Shown: positions 41,600-51,746 of the stretch, in pieces
Layout: every line of letters starts with the position of its first letter
Numbering within the stretch: position 1 is the stretch's first letter
From: Rhizobium sp. 11515TR
GTDB lineage: Bacteria; Pseudomonadota; Alphaproteobacteria; Rhizobiales; Rhizobiaceae
Direction of reading: 5' to 3'
DNA length: 64,000 bases
Assembly: GCF_002277895.1 (NCBI RefSeq)
Contig: NZ_CP022998.1
Location: forward strand, 2,647,501 to 2,711,500
Program-made: the position numbers and the translations under genes
The notes under the pieces: generated by a model
What the model was told of the DNA's origin: nothing
Database searches by the model: none
Seen by the model: only the letters and a program-made list of their open reading frames with translations

Positions 41600-41695
41600 C
41601 TTCTTTCTTCCCAGACACTTACGGCTCCGGGACGATCAGTTCGCGCCGGTCGCGACGCCGCTCGATTCGCCTTTTTGATTGCTGAGGATAACCAT

Positions 41696-42640
41696 ATGGC
41701 GAAAAAGATTCTCGTTCTCGGCGGCGCCCATATCGACCGGCGCGGCCGCATCTTCGGTGAGACGGCGCCCGGCGCCAGCAATCCCGGCGCATGGTTCGAA
41801 GAGCCCGGCGGTGGCGGATTCAATGCCGCGCGAAATCTTTCCCGCCTGGGCTTCGACGTAAAGCTGATCTCGCCGCGCGGCGGCGATCCCTCCGGCGAGA
41901 TGGTGGCCGAGGCTGCAAGCCACGCCGGCATCGACGACAAGCCCTTCGTCTTTCTGGATCGCAAAACGCCGAGCTATACGGCGATCCTCGAGAATGACGG
42001 CAATCTCGTCATCGCGCTCGCGGATATGGAGCTCTACAAACTCTTCGTTCCGCGACGCCTGGCGATTCGCGCCGTTCGCGACGCCTTCGATGAGACCGAC
42101 CTCATTCTCTGCGACGCCAATCTGCCTGCCGAAACCCTAGGCACAATTGCGGCAAGAGCTGCCCTATGCGGCAAGCCGGTCGCCGCCATTGCCATCTCGC
42201 CGGCAAAAGTGGTGCGGCTGAAGCCAAGCCTTGCCGGCATCGATCACCTGTTCCTCAATGAGGCCGAAGCCGCGGCGCTGACCGAAATTCGCCCGGAGGA
42301 TCCACGCGAATGGGTGAGCGCTTTGCGGGCGCTCGGCCTGCGCAATGGCGTGATCACCCGCGGGAAACGCCCCCTGATCGCATTCTCGCGCGATGCCATC
42401 GTCAGCCTGCGGCCGCCTATCGTCGAAAATGTCGCTGATGTCACCGGTGCGGGAGATTCGCTTGCTTCCGGCGTTCTTTCGGCACTGATGGCCGGTCATG
42501 ACCTCGCAGAAGCCGTCCGTCATGGCGCGGCGGCGGCGGCAATCACCGTCCAGTCCCCCTATGCAACGGCAGAAAATCTCTCTCCCGAGCTGCTAAAGGC
42601 GGCTTTGGCCCTTGTTCCCGAGGCCGAAATTCTGTCATGA
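41696..42640 (+). CDS. psuK: PfkB-family kinase, probable pseudouridine kinase
   Basis: A 314-residue ribokinase-fold kinase. LVLGGAHIDRRGRIFGETAP at the N-terminus, the glycine-rich EEPGGGGFNAARNLSRLGFD and the PfkB signature DVTGAGDSLASGVL (catalytic Asp in GAGD). The psuG gene lies 46 bp downstream, so pseudouridine is the best substrate guess: kinase makes pseudouridine 5'-phosphate, then PsuG splits it. Symbol given from that context. Confidence 0.85.
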   Translation: MAKKILVLGGAHIDRRGRIFGETAPGASNPGAWFEEPGGGGFNAARNLSRLGFDVKLISPRGGDPSGEMVAEAASHAGIDDKPFVFLDRKTPSYTAILENDGNLVIALADMELYKLFVPRRLAIRAVRDAFDETDLILCDANLPAETLGTIAARAALCGKPVAAIAISPAKVVRLKPSLAGIDHLFLNEAEAAALTEIRPEDPREWVSALRALGLRNGVITRGKRPLIAFSRDAIVSLRPPIVENVADVTGAGDSLASGVLSALMAGHDLAEAVRHGAAAAAITVQSPYATAENLSPELLKAALALVPEAEILS

Positions 42641-42686
42641 AGCCTGCTCAAGACGCATATATTGTTTCAGTGAATTGGAAACGACA

Positions 42687-43613
42687 ATGACCCAGCCTAT
42701 CTCGCCCCTGCTTCCGATCTCCTATTCGAAGGAAGTCGCCGCCGCCAAGCTTCGCGGTGCGCCGATCGTCGCCCTGGAATCGACGATCATCACCCACGGC
42801 ATGCCCTATCCGGGCAATATCGAGATGGCCCGCAGCGTCGAAGCGATCATCCGGCAGGAAGGCGCGGTGCCGGCAACAATCGCCGTCATTCACGGCACGC
42901 TGCATATCGGCCTTGAGCCGGAAGAGCTGGAAGCACTGGCCAAGACGGAAGGTGCGATGAAGGTCTCGCGCGCCGACATCGCCTTTGCGATCGCCGAGCG
43001 CCGCACGGGCGCGACCACCGTTGCCGCCACGATGATCGCGGCCGCCCGCGCCGGCATCAAAGTATTTGCCACCGGCGGCATCGGCGGCGTGCATCGTGGT
43101 GCCGAAGAGAGCTTCGATATTTCGGCCGATCTTGAAGAGCTTTCCCGCACAGGCGTCATCGTCGTTTGCGCCGGCGCCAAGGCGATCCTCGATATTCCGA
43201 AGACGCTGGAAGTGCTCGAAACTCGCGGCGTTCCGGTCGTGACCTACGACAGTACCGAATTCCCGGCCTTCTGGTCGCGCTCCTCCGGTCTGACGAGCCC
43301 GCTGACGCTGAACAGCCCTGCTGCGATCGCCAACTTCCAGACAACGCGCGAACAGCTCGGCATCGATGGCGGCATGCTGATCGCCAATCCGGTTCCGGAA
43401 GCCGACGAGATCCCGCGTGAGGAGATGGAAATCTACATCGAGCGCGCACTCGACAGCGCCGAGCGTGACGAGATCAGCGGCAAGGCGGTTACGCCCTATC
43501 TGCTGAGCACGATCTTCGACATTACCGAGGGCCGCAGCCTCAAGACCAACATCGCGCTTGTCGAGAACAATGCGCGCCTAGCCGCCGAGATCGCCGTCGC
43601 GCTCGCGGAATAA
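42687..43613 (+). CDS. psuG: Pseudouridine-5'-phosphate glycosidase
   Basis: A 308-residue enzyme of the IndA/PsuG family. ALESTIITHGMPYPGNIEMA at its start, the catalytic-lysine region KVSRADIAFAIAERRTGATT, GIGGVHRGAEESFDISADL and TYDSTEFPAFWSRSSG are family landmarks. It splits pseudouridine 5'-phosphate into uracil and ribose 5-phosphate. The kinase upstream completes a pseudouridine salvage pair. Confidence 0.96.
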   Translation: MTQPISPLLPISYSKEVAAAKLRGAPIVALESTIITHGMPYPGNIEMARSVEAIIRQEGAVPATIAVIHGTLHIGLEPEELEALAKTEGAMKVSRADIAFAIAERRTGATTVAATMIAAARAGIKVFATGGIGGVHRGAEESFDISADLEELSRTGVIVVCAGAKAILDIPKTLEVLETRGVPVVTYDSTEFPAFWSRSSGLTSPLTLNSPAAIANFQTTREQLGIDGGMLIANPVPEADEIPREEMEIYIERALDSAERDEISGKAVTPYLLSTIFDITEGRSLKTNIALVENNARLAAEIAVALAE

Positions 43614-43633
43614 TCAGACAAGCAGCTACGAGA

Positions 43634-43671
43634 ACGGTCGGGCGCGTCAGAAGATCGTCGGCCGTTTTTTG
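43634..43671 (+). terminator. Rho-independent terminator of psuG
   Basis: ACGGTCG and CGGCCGT (one G-U pair) close a hairpin, directly followed by six T. It is 21 bases after the psuG stop and just before the convergent trpS end. Confidence 0.7.
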
Positions 43672-43673
43672 TT

Positions 43674-44693
43674 TTAGGTCAGGGAGAACAGGCCCAAGGC
43701 GTTGCGTATTTCGGTAAGTGTCGCCTCCGTCCGCTCCCTCGCCCTTCGCGTACCCTCACGCACGATCCCCAAAATATAGTCGGGCTCCGCGGCATAACGC
43801 ACACGGCGCTCGCGGATCGGTGCGAGCAGCGCTTGCAGGACACCCTCAAGATGTCTCTTCAAGGTGATGTCGCCAAGCCCGCCGCGGTGATAATGTGCCT
43901 TCAGCTCTTCGACCAGTTGCCGATCCTCGCAGAAGGCATCGAGATAGGTGAAGACGACATTTCCTTCGATTTTGCCGGGATCGTTGACGCGCAGGTGATC
44001 CGGATCGGTGTACATGCGTCGTACCGCATCGCTTATTTCATCCGGCGACGCCGAGAGCGGGATCGCATTGCCCTGCGATTTGCTCATCTTCGCCTTGCCG
44101 TCAACGCCGGGCAGACGCCCGACCGTCGGCACCAAGGCCGCTGCCTCGACAAGCACATCACGCCCGATCTGTCGATTGAGGCGGCGAACGATTTCGTTGG
44201 TCTGCTCAATCAGAGGAGCCTGATCCTCGCCGACAGGAACGACGGTCGCCTTGAAAGCAGTAATATCGGCCGCCTGCGCGACCGGATAGCAGAGAAAGCC
44301 GGCCGGCACATCGCGTTCGAAACCGCGCAGCTGGATCTCCGTCTTGATCGTCGGATTTCGCTCGAGACGGCTGACCGTGACGAAATTCAGATAGAGCAGT
44401 GTCAGCTCCGCGAGCGCCGGTAAGGCGGATTGCACGCAGATCGTCGTCAGCGTCGGATCGATGCCGACGGCAAGATAATCGGTGGCGACCTCGAGAACGT
44501 TGCGACGGATCTTTTCGGGATCATGGGCATTGTCGGTCAGCGCCTGGCTATCCGCCAGCAGCAGGAATTGCCGATGGCTATGCTGAAGCGCGACGCGGCT
44601 CTTCAGCGACCCGACATAATGGCCGAGATGGAGTGGACCGGTGGTCCGGTCGCCCGTCAGGATGACGGGGCGAGTGTCGGTAGGAGAATGCAT
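43674..44693 (-). CDS. trpS: Tryptophan-tRNA ligase
   Basis: A 339-residue class I synthetase. HIGH-type motif LHLGH in [18 protein letters not shown], and KMSKS in [38 protein letters not shown] and the [19 protein letters not shown] segment are typical of the trpS II-like group found beside standard trpS in some bacteria. Start ATG 44693 is chosen over one 57 bases upstream by homologue length. Whether another trpS exists elsewhere cannot be seen here. Confidence 0.9.
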   Translation of the reverse strand: MHSPTDTRPVILTGDRTTGPLHLGHYVGSLKSRVALQHSHRQFLLLADSQALTDNAHDPEKIRRNVLEVATDYLAVGIDPTLTTICVQSALPALAELTLLYLNFVTVSRLERNPTIKTEIQLRGFERDVPAGFLCYPVAQAADITAFKATVVPVGEDQAPLIEQTNEIVRRLNRQIGRDVLVEAAALVPTVGRLPGVDGKAKMSKSQGNAIPLSASPDEISDAVRRMYTDPDHLRVNDPGKIEGNVVFTYLDAFCEDRQLVEELKAHYHRGGLGDITLKRHLEGVLQALLAPIRERRVRYAAEPDYILGIVREGTRRARERTEATLTEIRNALGLFSLT

Positions 44694-44894
44694 TTTTTGC
44701 TCCGCAAAAGGAGCCGCCGCAATCGGGAAGGAAAAACGGAAATGGACCATGCCTGCCGGATCACGGCGGCAGGGTCGATTTCAAGACATGACGACTGCCG
44801 CTCCTAGAAGAAGCGCCACCACTTTTGGCAATTGGGCCTGGCAAGGTCGATCATGGGCGGTTGATTACACCGTTGCGCCGTAATCGGCAACATC

Positions 44895-44915
44895 GAGGGG
44901 CGCAAAACGCCCCTC
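44895..44915 (-). terminator. Hairpin just after cckA, possible terminator
   Basis: Perfect 8-bp stem GAGGGGCG / CGCCCCTC with a 5-base loop, starting 2 bases beyond the cckA stop. No T-run follows on the minus strand, so it may protect the mRNA end rather than terminate on its own. Confidence 0.4.
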
Positions 44916-44917
44916 AC

Positions 44918-47536
44918 TTAATTCTTGTCCAGCGTCTCGCGCACGACGACAGCAAGCTGCTTCAGCGAGAACGGCTTTGGCAGGAAGCCGAATTGGGCGT
45001 CCGCCGGCAGGTTGCGGGCGAAGGCATCCTCGGCATAGCCCGACACGAAGATGAATTTCAGGTCCGGATATTTCTTGCGTAGTTCGCGCAGGAGCGACGG
45101 CCCGTCCATCTCGGGCATGACGACGTCGGAGACGACGACATCGACCTGACCGTCGAGTTCCTCCATGATATCGAGCGCCTCGACGCCGGACCCGGCCTCG
45201 TGGACGGTATAGCCGCGCGTCTCGAGCATGCGCTTGCCGCCGCGACGCACCGCATCCTCGTCCTCGACAAGTAGCACGACAGCGGACTTGCCAGTGAGAT
45301 CGGCCGGTTCTTCTGCAGAGGTGGTTATACCGACACTCTGGTCCATGGCCGCGACATCGCGGCTTTCCGGCACCTTCGTCTCGGTCACCGCTGGCATTTC
45401 GACGATGTGCCGCGGCAGGAAGATGCGGAAGGTCGTTCCCTTGCCCACTTCCGATTCCGGCTGGATATAGCCGCCGGACTGCTTGATGATGCCGTAGACC
45501 ATGGCAAGGCCGAGGCCGGTGCCCTTGCCGACTTCCTTGGTCGTGAAGAAGGGCTCGAAGATCTTGTCCATGATCTCAGGCGCGATGCCGGTTCCGGTAT
45601 CGCTAACCTCGACGAGCACCATGTCTTCATGCGGAAGGTAGGGATAGTTGAAGGCACTGACGTCGGCCGCACGCAGATTACGGGTGCGCAGCGTCAGCGT
45701 GCCGCCGCTCGGCATGGCGTCGCGGGCATTGACGCAGAGGTTGATCAGCACTTGCTCGAACTGCGACAGGTCGGTTTTCACGGGCCAGAGGTCGCGGCCG
45801 TAATCGACGTCGAGTTTGACATGCGTGCCAGATAGCAGCCGGTCCACCAGCATGCGCAGATCGCCGATCACATCAGTCAGGTTCAGGATCGTCGGCCGCA
45901 TGGTCTGCTTGCGCGAGAAGGCGAGCAGCTGCCGCACCAGCACGGCTGCACGATTGGCATTGCGCTTGATTTCCATCAGATCCGCAAAGCTGGCATCGGA
46001 AGGCCTCGCCTGCAGCAACAAATGGTCGGAAGACAGAAGGATTGCGGTCAGAACGTTGTTGAAGTCATGCGCGATGCCGCCAGCAAGCGTGCCGACGGCA
46101 TTGAGCTTCTGCGTCTGCGCCATCTGGGTCTCGAGCGCCTTCTGCTCGGTCACCTCGACCGCATAGACGATGGCAGCCTCTTCCGGCGCCTCGTCGGTTT
46201 GGTCGATGACGGCATTGACGTAGAAGCGGAAATGCCGCGTTTCGTCTTTCGGATTGCGGGAATCGATCGGCGGAATGTCGCCCTGCCGATCCTTGGCGGC
46301 CGCCAGCGCCTGCTGCAGCTGCGGCCGATCACTTTCGTTGACGACACTCTCCAGGGCAGCACCGCGCTCGATATCATCACGCGAGACTAAATCCGAGAAG
46401 AGCTTGAGGAAGGGCGCATTCGTCCTAAGAATACGGCCATTGCCATCGACTGATGCGATCGCCATCGGCGTATTGTTGAAGAAGCGGCTGAAGCGCATCG
46501 CAGCGGCCGAGGCTGATTGCTCGGTATCCGCGCCGTTCTGTCGGGTCAGGACGATGGTGCGGCTCTCGCCGGGAGCGCCGTCGCGCATCGACGTGACGCT
46601 GTGGACGATCTGAACCGGCAGGCTCTGGCCATTGGACCGGCGCAGATCGAGATCGAGCGTCACCGTCTTCTTGAGACCCGGTTCCGCCTGTACCGATTGG
46701 ATCAGCGCCAGCCCCTCACCGGCGACGAGATCGCCTATGGTCATCGAGCCCGGCACGAACTTGGTCAGATCGAGGCCCAGCCATTCGGCAAGCGTCGCAT
46801 TGAGATAGAAGATCTCGCCCTTTCGTCCGGCGGAGAAAAAGCCGGCCGGCGCGTGGTCGAGATAGTCGATCGCGTTCTGCAGCTCCTTGAAAAAGCGTTC
46901 CTGATCGTCACGCTCGGAGGTGATGTCGGTGACCTGCCAGATATGCAGTACCTTGCTGCTGCCCTGCTCCGGCGGCAGCACTCGTGCCTTCAGCCGGTAC
47001 CAATGCGCACCATTGCCACTTCCGTCAACGGGGCCGAGCGGCTTCAGCAGGCGGAATTCTTCCGATCCTTCATTGCCATCGCGCAGGCCATTGGCAAGAC
47101 GATAGAGAGCCTCGTTGGACTCGCGATTTCGCGACAGCAGCATTTCCAGCGACTGCACTTCCGTCGCCTTCGTCGCACCGGTCAGGCGGCCGTAAGCGGC
47201 GTTTGCGTAGACGATACGGCCCTTCTCGTCGGTGATCAGCGTCCCGTCGGGATGGCTGTTGAGGAAGGAGCGTGCCAAGCTGTCGGACTGCGGCTGCGGC
47301 ATGACCTCGACGAAACCGATGATCGACGAGACCAGGAAGAAGATGCCGACCATGGCAAGAATGCCGAGACCGCCGAGAACCGCTTCATTGTCAAGCTGGT
47401 TCTTGAAGACGACAAAGGCCGCTGCCGCGGCCACGAGAACGAGCGCCAACAGGATGATGCGCAGCACAGTTCCCGAACGAACCCCGCGATCCACCAGCGG
47501 CACGCTATACTCGTCGGATGGACGCTGCTTCGTCAT
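44918..47536 (-). CDS. cckA: Cell-cycle hybrid histidine kinase CckA
   Basis: An 872-residue hybrid kinase. Two membrane segments (about residues 24-45 and 54-77), PAS-like domains (about 90-210, 220-330, 345-470), then the dimerisation/phosphoacceptor domain with [14 protein letters not shown] (His near residue 490), ATP-binding domain with [17 protein letters not shown] and [14 protein letters not shown], and a C-terminal receiver ([15 protein letters not shown]; phospho-Asp in [13 protein letters not shown]). In alphaproteobacteria CckA feeds phosphate through ChpT to CtrA. The order and motifs are those of CckA; ChpT and CtrA genes are not in the window. Confidence 0.94.
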   Translation of the reverse strand: MTKQRPSDEYSVPLVDRGVRSGTVLRIILLALVLVAAAAAFVVFKNQLDNEAVLGGLGILAMVGIFFLVSSIIGFVEVMPQPQSDSLARSFLNSHPDGTLITDEKGRIVYANAAYGRLTGATKATEVQSLEMLLSRNRESNEALYRLANGLRDGNEGSEEFRLLKPLGPVDGSGNGAHWYRLKARVLPPEQGSSKVLHIWQVTDITSERDDQERFFKELQNAIDYLDHAPAGFFSAGRKGEIFYLNATLAEWLGLDLTKFVPGSMTIGDLVAGEGLALIQSVQAEPGLKKTVTLDLDLRRSNGQSLPVQIVHSVTSMRDGAPGESRTIVLTRQNGADTEQSASAAAMRFSRFFNNTPMAIASVDGNGRILRTNAPFLKLFSDLVSRDDIERGAALESVVNESDRPQLQQALAAAKDRQGDIPPIDSRNPKDETRHFRFYVNAVIDQTDEAPEEAAIVYAVEVTEQKALETQMAQTQKLNAVGTLAGGIAHDFNNVLTAILLSSDHLLLQARPSDASFADLMEIKRNANRAAVLVRQLLAFSRKQTMRPTILNLTDVIGDLRMLVDRLLSGTHVKLDVDYGRDLWPVKTDLSQFEQVLINLCVNARDAMPSGGTLTLRTRNLRAADVSAFNYPYLPHEDMVLVEVSDTGTGIAPEIMDKIFEPFFTTKEVGKGTGLGLAMVYGIIKQSGGYIQPESEVGKGTTFRIFLPRHIVEMPAVTETKVPESRDVAAMDQSVGITTSAEEPADLTGKSAVVLLVEDEDAVRRGGKRMLETRGYTVHEAGSGVEALDIMEELDGQVDVVVSDVVMPEMDGPSLLRELRKKYPDLKFIFVSGYAEDAFARNLPADAQFGFLPKPFSLKQLAVVVRETLDKN

Positions 47537-47787
47537 AAACCCCTCGTGTCAGCCGTTCTCCTCGCGACATGTCATACACGTTGGGGGTCGCCGGAGTCGG
47601 ACCTTTCGAATCTTCTTTATCAATTTGCGTCATCCGCAAAAAGCTTTGCCGGACCAGAAAGGCTTGAATTCACAAGCAATAGAATACAACGGCCTGCAAT
47701 CGCATCTTGTCTCCGGCGCAATCCTGTTCATATGATCACCGTATAGAAGGGTCACGGTCAAAGCATTACCCGCAACAGTTGCGCCCG

Positions 47788-47891
47788 CTGCATAATTCCT
47801 TAAATAGGATTCGATTTAAGGGTAAAATTATGCAGTGGATTTAAAGTACTACAGCGACCTTTGCGCGTCACATGTAACGCGCGGCGCTGTA
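47788..47891. repeat. RIME-like two-palindrome intergenic element
   Basis: Two large palindromes. The first, 47788-47835, has arms CTGCATAATT / AATTATGCAG with inner CCTTAAAT / ATTTAAGG. The second, 47850-47891, has TACAGCG / CGCTGTA with inner GCGCGT / ACGCGC. The joint is GTGGATTTAAAGTAC. Size (about 104 bp) and two-palindrome build match the Rhizobium-specific intergenic mosaic elements. The rest of the 392-bp gap (47537-47787, 47892-47928) holds no gene I can see. Confidence 0.75.
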
Positions 47892-47928
47892 AACCGCGAC
47901 ATCGGGGACAATTACGGAGTATCTCGAT

Positions 47929-48864
47929 ATGTTGGACGATATCGCCGGAGCCTATGGCAGCCGTTTCTTCCTCGCAGCCGGTGGAGTTGGCATTGCCCTG
48001 CTCGTGCTCATCGGCATTCTGTGGATCATGCGCAACCGAGCGCCTTCCCCCTTCGTGCGCGGCGGCAAGAACCGTCAGCCTCGTTTGCAGGTGCTGGATG
48101 CCGCCGCCGTCGACGCCCGTCGCCGTCTCGTGCTCGTGCGACGCGATGGGATCGAGCATCTGATCATGATCGGCGGCCCGACGGACATCGTCATCGAATC
48201 GGGCATTTCCGATGCCACCCGGGCTGGAACCGCCGCGACGCCGGTCGATATCCCCATGGCATTTGAAGAAAGACAGCCGCAGCAGCAGAAGGCAACTGGG
48301 GTAGAAGCTCCTCCCGCAGCACTTCCGCAGCGACAGCAATCCGCCGAAGACAAGATCGAAGCCTATTTGCGCAACGAACCCCGCCTTGCACCAGCAGTGG
48401 AACCCGCTCCACAGGCGCAGGCGGCCGAACACCCACGAGCCGCCACTGTCAAACCACCGCAACCGACCCTTCAGCCCGCTCCGGCAATCAGCGAGGCTGA
48501 AGCAGCCGACATACTGGATGCTGCCCGCCACGTTGTCCTGCCGCAGCAGCAGCCTGCTCCCGCGCGCCAGGCGGCAGTCGAACCCACGGTCGCACCGGCG
48601 CCGACGCCTGCTGCCGAACCCGACAACGATTTCCAGCGCATACTGGAAGCTGAAATGTCGAAGAACCTGACCGCCGAACGGATCATTCCGAACGCGCCGG
48701 CACAACGTCAGGTGCAGCAGCAGCCAAATGCCACGCCATCCCCAATCCCAGGCCCGGCAAAACGCGTCGAGCCCGAACTTGCGCCACTGACCGGAGCCGA
48801 CAGCGCCCTTCAGAAAGAAGTCGCTCGCATCTTCGGGGAAATGAGCGTCAGCCGCGACAAATAG
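47929..48864 (+). CDS. FliO-like single-span membrane protein with long Pro/Gln-rich tail
   Basis: A 311-residue protein. One transmembrane segment (residues about 13-34, FFLAAGGVGIALLVLIGILW), then a short beta-rich domain with RLQVLDAAAVDARRRLVLVR and HLIMIGGPTDIVIESG, as in FliO of the flagellar export gate. The other two thirds are Pro/Ala/Gln-rich and probably disordered. No flagellar genes surround it, so a general membrane role is equally possible. FliO-like is a resemblance, not a proof. Confidence 0.6.
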   Translation: MLDDIAGAYGSRFFLAAGGVGIALLVLIGILWIMRNRAPSPFVRGGKNRQPRLQVLDAAAVDARRRLVLVRRDGIEHLIMIGGPTDIVIESGISDATRAGTAATPVDIPMAFEERQPQQQKATGVEAPPAALPQRQQSAEDKIEAYLRNEPRLAPAVEPAPQAQAAEHPRAATVKPPQPTLQPAPAISEAEAADILDAARHVVLPQQQPAPARQAAVEPTVAPAPTPAAEPDNDFQRILEAEMSKNLTAERIIPNAPAQRQVQQQPNATPSPIPGPAKRVEPELAPLTGADSALQKEVARIFGEMSVSRDK

Positions 48865-48889
48865 GGCGCGGCCCCAATCGTCGGAATCG

Positions 48890-48924
48890 AAAAAGGCACG
48901 ACGGATATCTCCATCGTGCCTTTA
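48890..48924. terminator. Bidirectional terminator between the FliO-like gene and dksA
   Basis: AAAAGGCACGA / TCGTGCCTTT stem (10 bp, 12-base loop) with an A-run before and T-run after, centred between the two convergent genes. Confidence 0.85.
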
Positions 48925-48956
48925 TTCTATAAGCCCGGTCGAAACCGAACCACCAT

Positions 48957-49376
48957 TCACTCGTCGCGATAAACTTTCTCGCGGCGCTCGTGGCGTTCCT
49001 GTGCTTCGATCGACAAAGTGGCGATGGGACGAGCGTCCAGACGCTTCAAGCCGATCGGCTCGCCGGTTTCTTCGCAATAGCCGTAAGTACCATCTTCAAT
49101 ACGCTGCAAGGCGGCATCGATCTTGGAAATGAGTTTACGCTGGCGATCACGAGCCCGAAGTTCGATGGCTCTGTCGGTTTCCGAGGAAGCCCGATCAGCC
49201 AGATCGGGATGATTTGCGCTTTCTTCTGCCAGATGATCCAGGGTTTCGCGCGCTTCTCTAAGGATGTCGTTCTTCCATGCTATCAGCTTCGCTCGAAAAT
49301 AAGCTCGCTGATTCAAATTCATGAACTCCTCGTCTTCCGAGGGCACATAGTTGCTAAGATCGATCTTCTCACTCAA
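48957..49376 (-). CDS. dksA: DksA-family RNA polymerase-binding factor
   Basis: A 139-residue DksA. Coiled coil (AYFRAKLIAWKNDILREARE with DxxDxA-type tip), then GTYGYCEETGEPIGLKRLDA with a single Cys, not the four-Cys zinc finger, as is usual in alphaproteobacteria. It works with ppGpp on rRNA and stress promoters. I chose TTG 49376 (MSEKIDLSNYV), since AGGAGA is 7 bases upstream and the predicted promoter starts transcription near 49406, which rules out any start further upstream. Confidence 0.92.
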   Translation of the reverse strand: MSEKIDLSNYVPSEDEEFMNLNQRAYFRAKLIAWKNDILREARETLDHLAEESANHPDLADRASSETDRAIELRARDRQRKLISKIDAALQRIEDGTYGYCEETGEPIGLKRLDARPIATLSIEAQERHERREKVYRDE

Positions 49377-49412
49377 CGCGATTCTCCTGAAGAACATCTC
49401 ATATGGCTGGGG

Positions 49413-49441
49413 TGTATACCCAACCAATAGTACCGATTCAA
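49413..49441 (-). promoter_or_regulatory. Predicted sigma-70 promoter of dksA
   Basis: Minus strand TTGAAT (49441-49436), 17 bases, TATACA (49418-49413). Leader of about 30 bases to the TTG start at 49376. Confidence 0.65.
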
Positions 49442-49656
49442 GCCAAATAGATGCTGTCAACTGATTTTTAAATTTGTCATAAAATTCGGCTAAGGGTCTA
49501 TTTTTTCATCATTTCTTCTCGTCGACCCCGATTCTCCGCGTTCGTAACCTTCCCGTGAAGGTGGGGCATTTCGCCCTCTCGCGGATCGCCTCGCAGTTGA
49601 CGACGTATGCGAACAGACGCTACCTCATTGGGGAAATCGAGCCCCGGAATTTCGCC

Positions 49657-50148
49657 ATGACCAGAATTTCGCCGCCGCCGTCCAGGATCTATCTTCTACG
49701 CCATGCCGAGGCCCGGCAGGCTACGCCCGGACAGAAGGATTTCGATCGCCCTTTGAGCGATAATGGCTATGCGGCGGCCGAGATCGTCGCGGAGAAAGCG
49801 ATCGGCAAAGGCTATAAGCCGGACCTCGTCATTTCCTCCACTGCCCTGCGCTGTCGTCAGACGGCCGCGGCCATGCGCCGCGCCGTCATGCCCTCGACGG
49901 AATTCCGCTTTGTCGATGCACTCTATAACGGCACACCGGATATCTATCTGTCACTCATCTCGACGCAGACCGACCAGGAGTCCGTCATGCTTGTCGCGCA
50001 CAATCCGATCATTGAACTGACGCTCGCCGCGCTGATCGGACATGAGGCCTTCGCCGATGCGCTCCCACGTGGTTTTCCGACAGCCGGCCTTGCTGTGATC
50101 GATGCGACATCTGCAGGCTGGACCCTGACGGATTTTGTCACCGAGTAG
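49657..50148 (+). CDS. SixA-type histidine phosphatase
   Basis: A 163-residue member of the phosphoglycerate-mutase-like histidine phosphatases. The catalytic LRHAEA (RHG-type) is at the N-terminus, DFDRPLSDNGYAAAEIVAEK, ALRCRQTA (substrate Arg) and VMLVAHNPIIELTL (second catalytic His) follow, as in SixA, which dephosphorylates HPt domains. The start at 49657 gives homologue length; the frame is open 34 codons further upstream. Real target unknown. Confidence 0.85.
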   Translation: MTRISPPPSRIYLLRHAEARQATPGQKDFDRPLSDNGYAAAEIVAEKAIGKGYKPDLVISSTALRCRQTAAAMRRAVMPSTEFRFVDALYNGTPDIYLSLISTQTDQESVMLVAHNPIIELTLAALIGHEAFADALPRGFPTAGLAVIDATSAGWTLTDFVTE

Positions 50149-50270
50149 GGACTTCCCGATATGAGCCGCAATTCCTCTCGCGAGTGATTGCAGAGCCATA
50201 TCCGCTCACCTTTTCGGCGCGAGTTTCGATCCCTATATTCACGGCCACGCTGTCATCCAGGGATCCCGCC

Positions 50271-51746
50271 TTGCCCCCAAGCCTGACCTCTTTTACCGAC
50301 GACGCCCTCATCGCCTTTGACAATCTGGCCGATCGCGCCGCCGGTCTCGTCAATCCGACGATCCGTCTGGGTGTTACAGGCCTCTCCCGTTCGGGCAAGA
50401 CCGTCTTCATCTCCTCGCTGGTGCATAATCTGCTGAATGGCGGCCGTCTGCCACTGTTCGAGCCGGTGCAATCCGGTCGCGTCTCCGCCGTTCGCCTCGA
50501 GCCGCAGCCGGATGATGCCGTGCCGCGCTTTCAATACGAGGACCACATCCGTGCCCTGGTCAAAGACCGCATCTGGCCGGATTCCACGCGTGCCATTTCC
50601 GAGCTGCGCATCACGCTGGATTATCAAAGCGCCAGCGGCTGGAACCGCCTGTTTTCGCCCGGTCGCCTCTCCATCGATATCGTCGATTATCCCGGCGAAT
50701 GGTTGCTCGACCTGCCGCTGCTTGCCAAGGATTTCCGTACCTTCAGCGAGGAAACGCTGGCTCTGGCGGAGACCGGCATTCGCGCCGAACTGTCACGTCA
50801 TTGGCTTGCCATGACGGAGGCGATAGACATCGCAGCATCCGCGGATGAAATGAAGGCACGCGACCTCGCTACCGCCTTTGCCGATTATCTCAAAGCCTGC
50901 AAATCCGATGAGCGCTCGCTCTCGACATTGCCGCCCGGCCGTTTCCTGCTACCTGGCGATCTCGACGGCTCACCTGCCCTCACTTTCGCGCCGTTGAAGC
51001 CGCCGCCCGAAGGCAGCGCGCCGAAGGGCTCGCTCTGGGCCATGATGGAGCGCCGCTATGAGGCCTATAAATCCGTCGTCGTCAAACCCTTCTTCCGCGA
51101 GCATTTCGCCCGTCTCGACCGGCAGATCGTTCTGGTCGATGCCCTGCAGGCCATCAATCGCGGCCCGGAAGCCGTTCAGGATCTGGAACGAGCGCTGACG
51201 GATGTGCTTGCCTGTTTCCGCCCAGGCACCAACTCCCTCCTATCCTCGCTGCTCGGCCGCCGCATCGATCGCGTGCTGGTCGCCGCGACCAAGGCCGACC
51301 ATCTCCATCATGAAAGCCATGACCGGCTGGAGGCATTAACTCGCCGTCTCGTCGACCGCGCCATAGAGCGCATCGGCATGGCCGGTGCCGGCATCGATGT
51401 CATGGCCATCGCTTCGGTACGCGCCACTCGCGAGGCAACCGTGACCCGTAACGACCAGACGCTTCCCGTCATCGTAGGCACGCCGATGGACGGGGAAACC
51501 ATCGCCGGCGAGACCTTCGACGGCAATCGCAAGACGGCGGTCTTCCCCGGCGATCTGCCGGAAAACCCGCGCTGGCTGTTCGAAGCCCTTGAATCGGATG
51601 GGGCGAAGGTCCATCTGCCCGAGGTGAACGTTGTCCGGTTCCGCCCGCCGGAGCTGGAAAAAACCGGGGAAGGCATCAAGCTTTCGGTGCCGCATATCCG
51701 CCTCGACCGCGCCATGCAGTTCCTGTTCGGAGACCGTCTCGCATGA
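50271..51746 (+). CDS. YcjX-family P-loop GTPase-like protein
   Basis: A 491-residue protein of the YcjX family. P-loop GLSRSGKT at about residues 37-44, IVDYPGEWLLDLPLL in the switch II position, and VLVAATKADHLHH, a TKxD-like base-recognition motif. The start is TTG 50271 (MPPSLTSFTDD), with AGGGA 7 bases before it. GTG 50184 is an alternative. Its last 4 bases overlap the start of the TIGR01620 gene, the usual YcjX-YcjF pair. Linked to stress (psp-type) responses in E. coli. Confidence 0.87.
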   Translation: MPPSLTSFTDDALIAFDNLADRAAGLVNPTIRLGVTGLSRSGKTVFISSLVHNLLNGGRLPLFEPVQSGRVSAVRLEPQPDDAVPRFQYEDHIRALVKDRIWPDSTRAISELRITLDYQSASGWNRLFSPGRLSIDIVDYPGEWLLDLPLLAKDFRTFSEETLALAETGIRAELSRHWLAMTEAIDIAASADEMKARDLATAFADYLKACKSDERSLSTLPPGRFLLPGDLDGSPALTFAPLKPPPEGSAPKGSLWAMMERRYEAYKSVVVKPFFREHFARLDRQIVLVDALQAINRGPEAVQDLERALTDVLACFRPGTNSLLSSLLGRRIDRVLVAATKADHLHHESHDRLEALTRRLVDRAIERIGMAGAGIDVMAIASVRATREATVTRNDQTLPVIVGTPMDGETIAGETFDGNRKTAVFPGDLPENPRWLFEALESDGAKVHLPEVNVVRFRPPELEKTGEGIKLSVPHIRLDRAMQFLFGDRLA

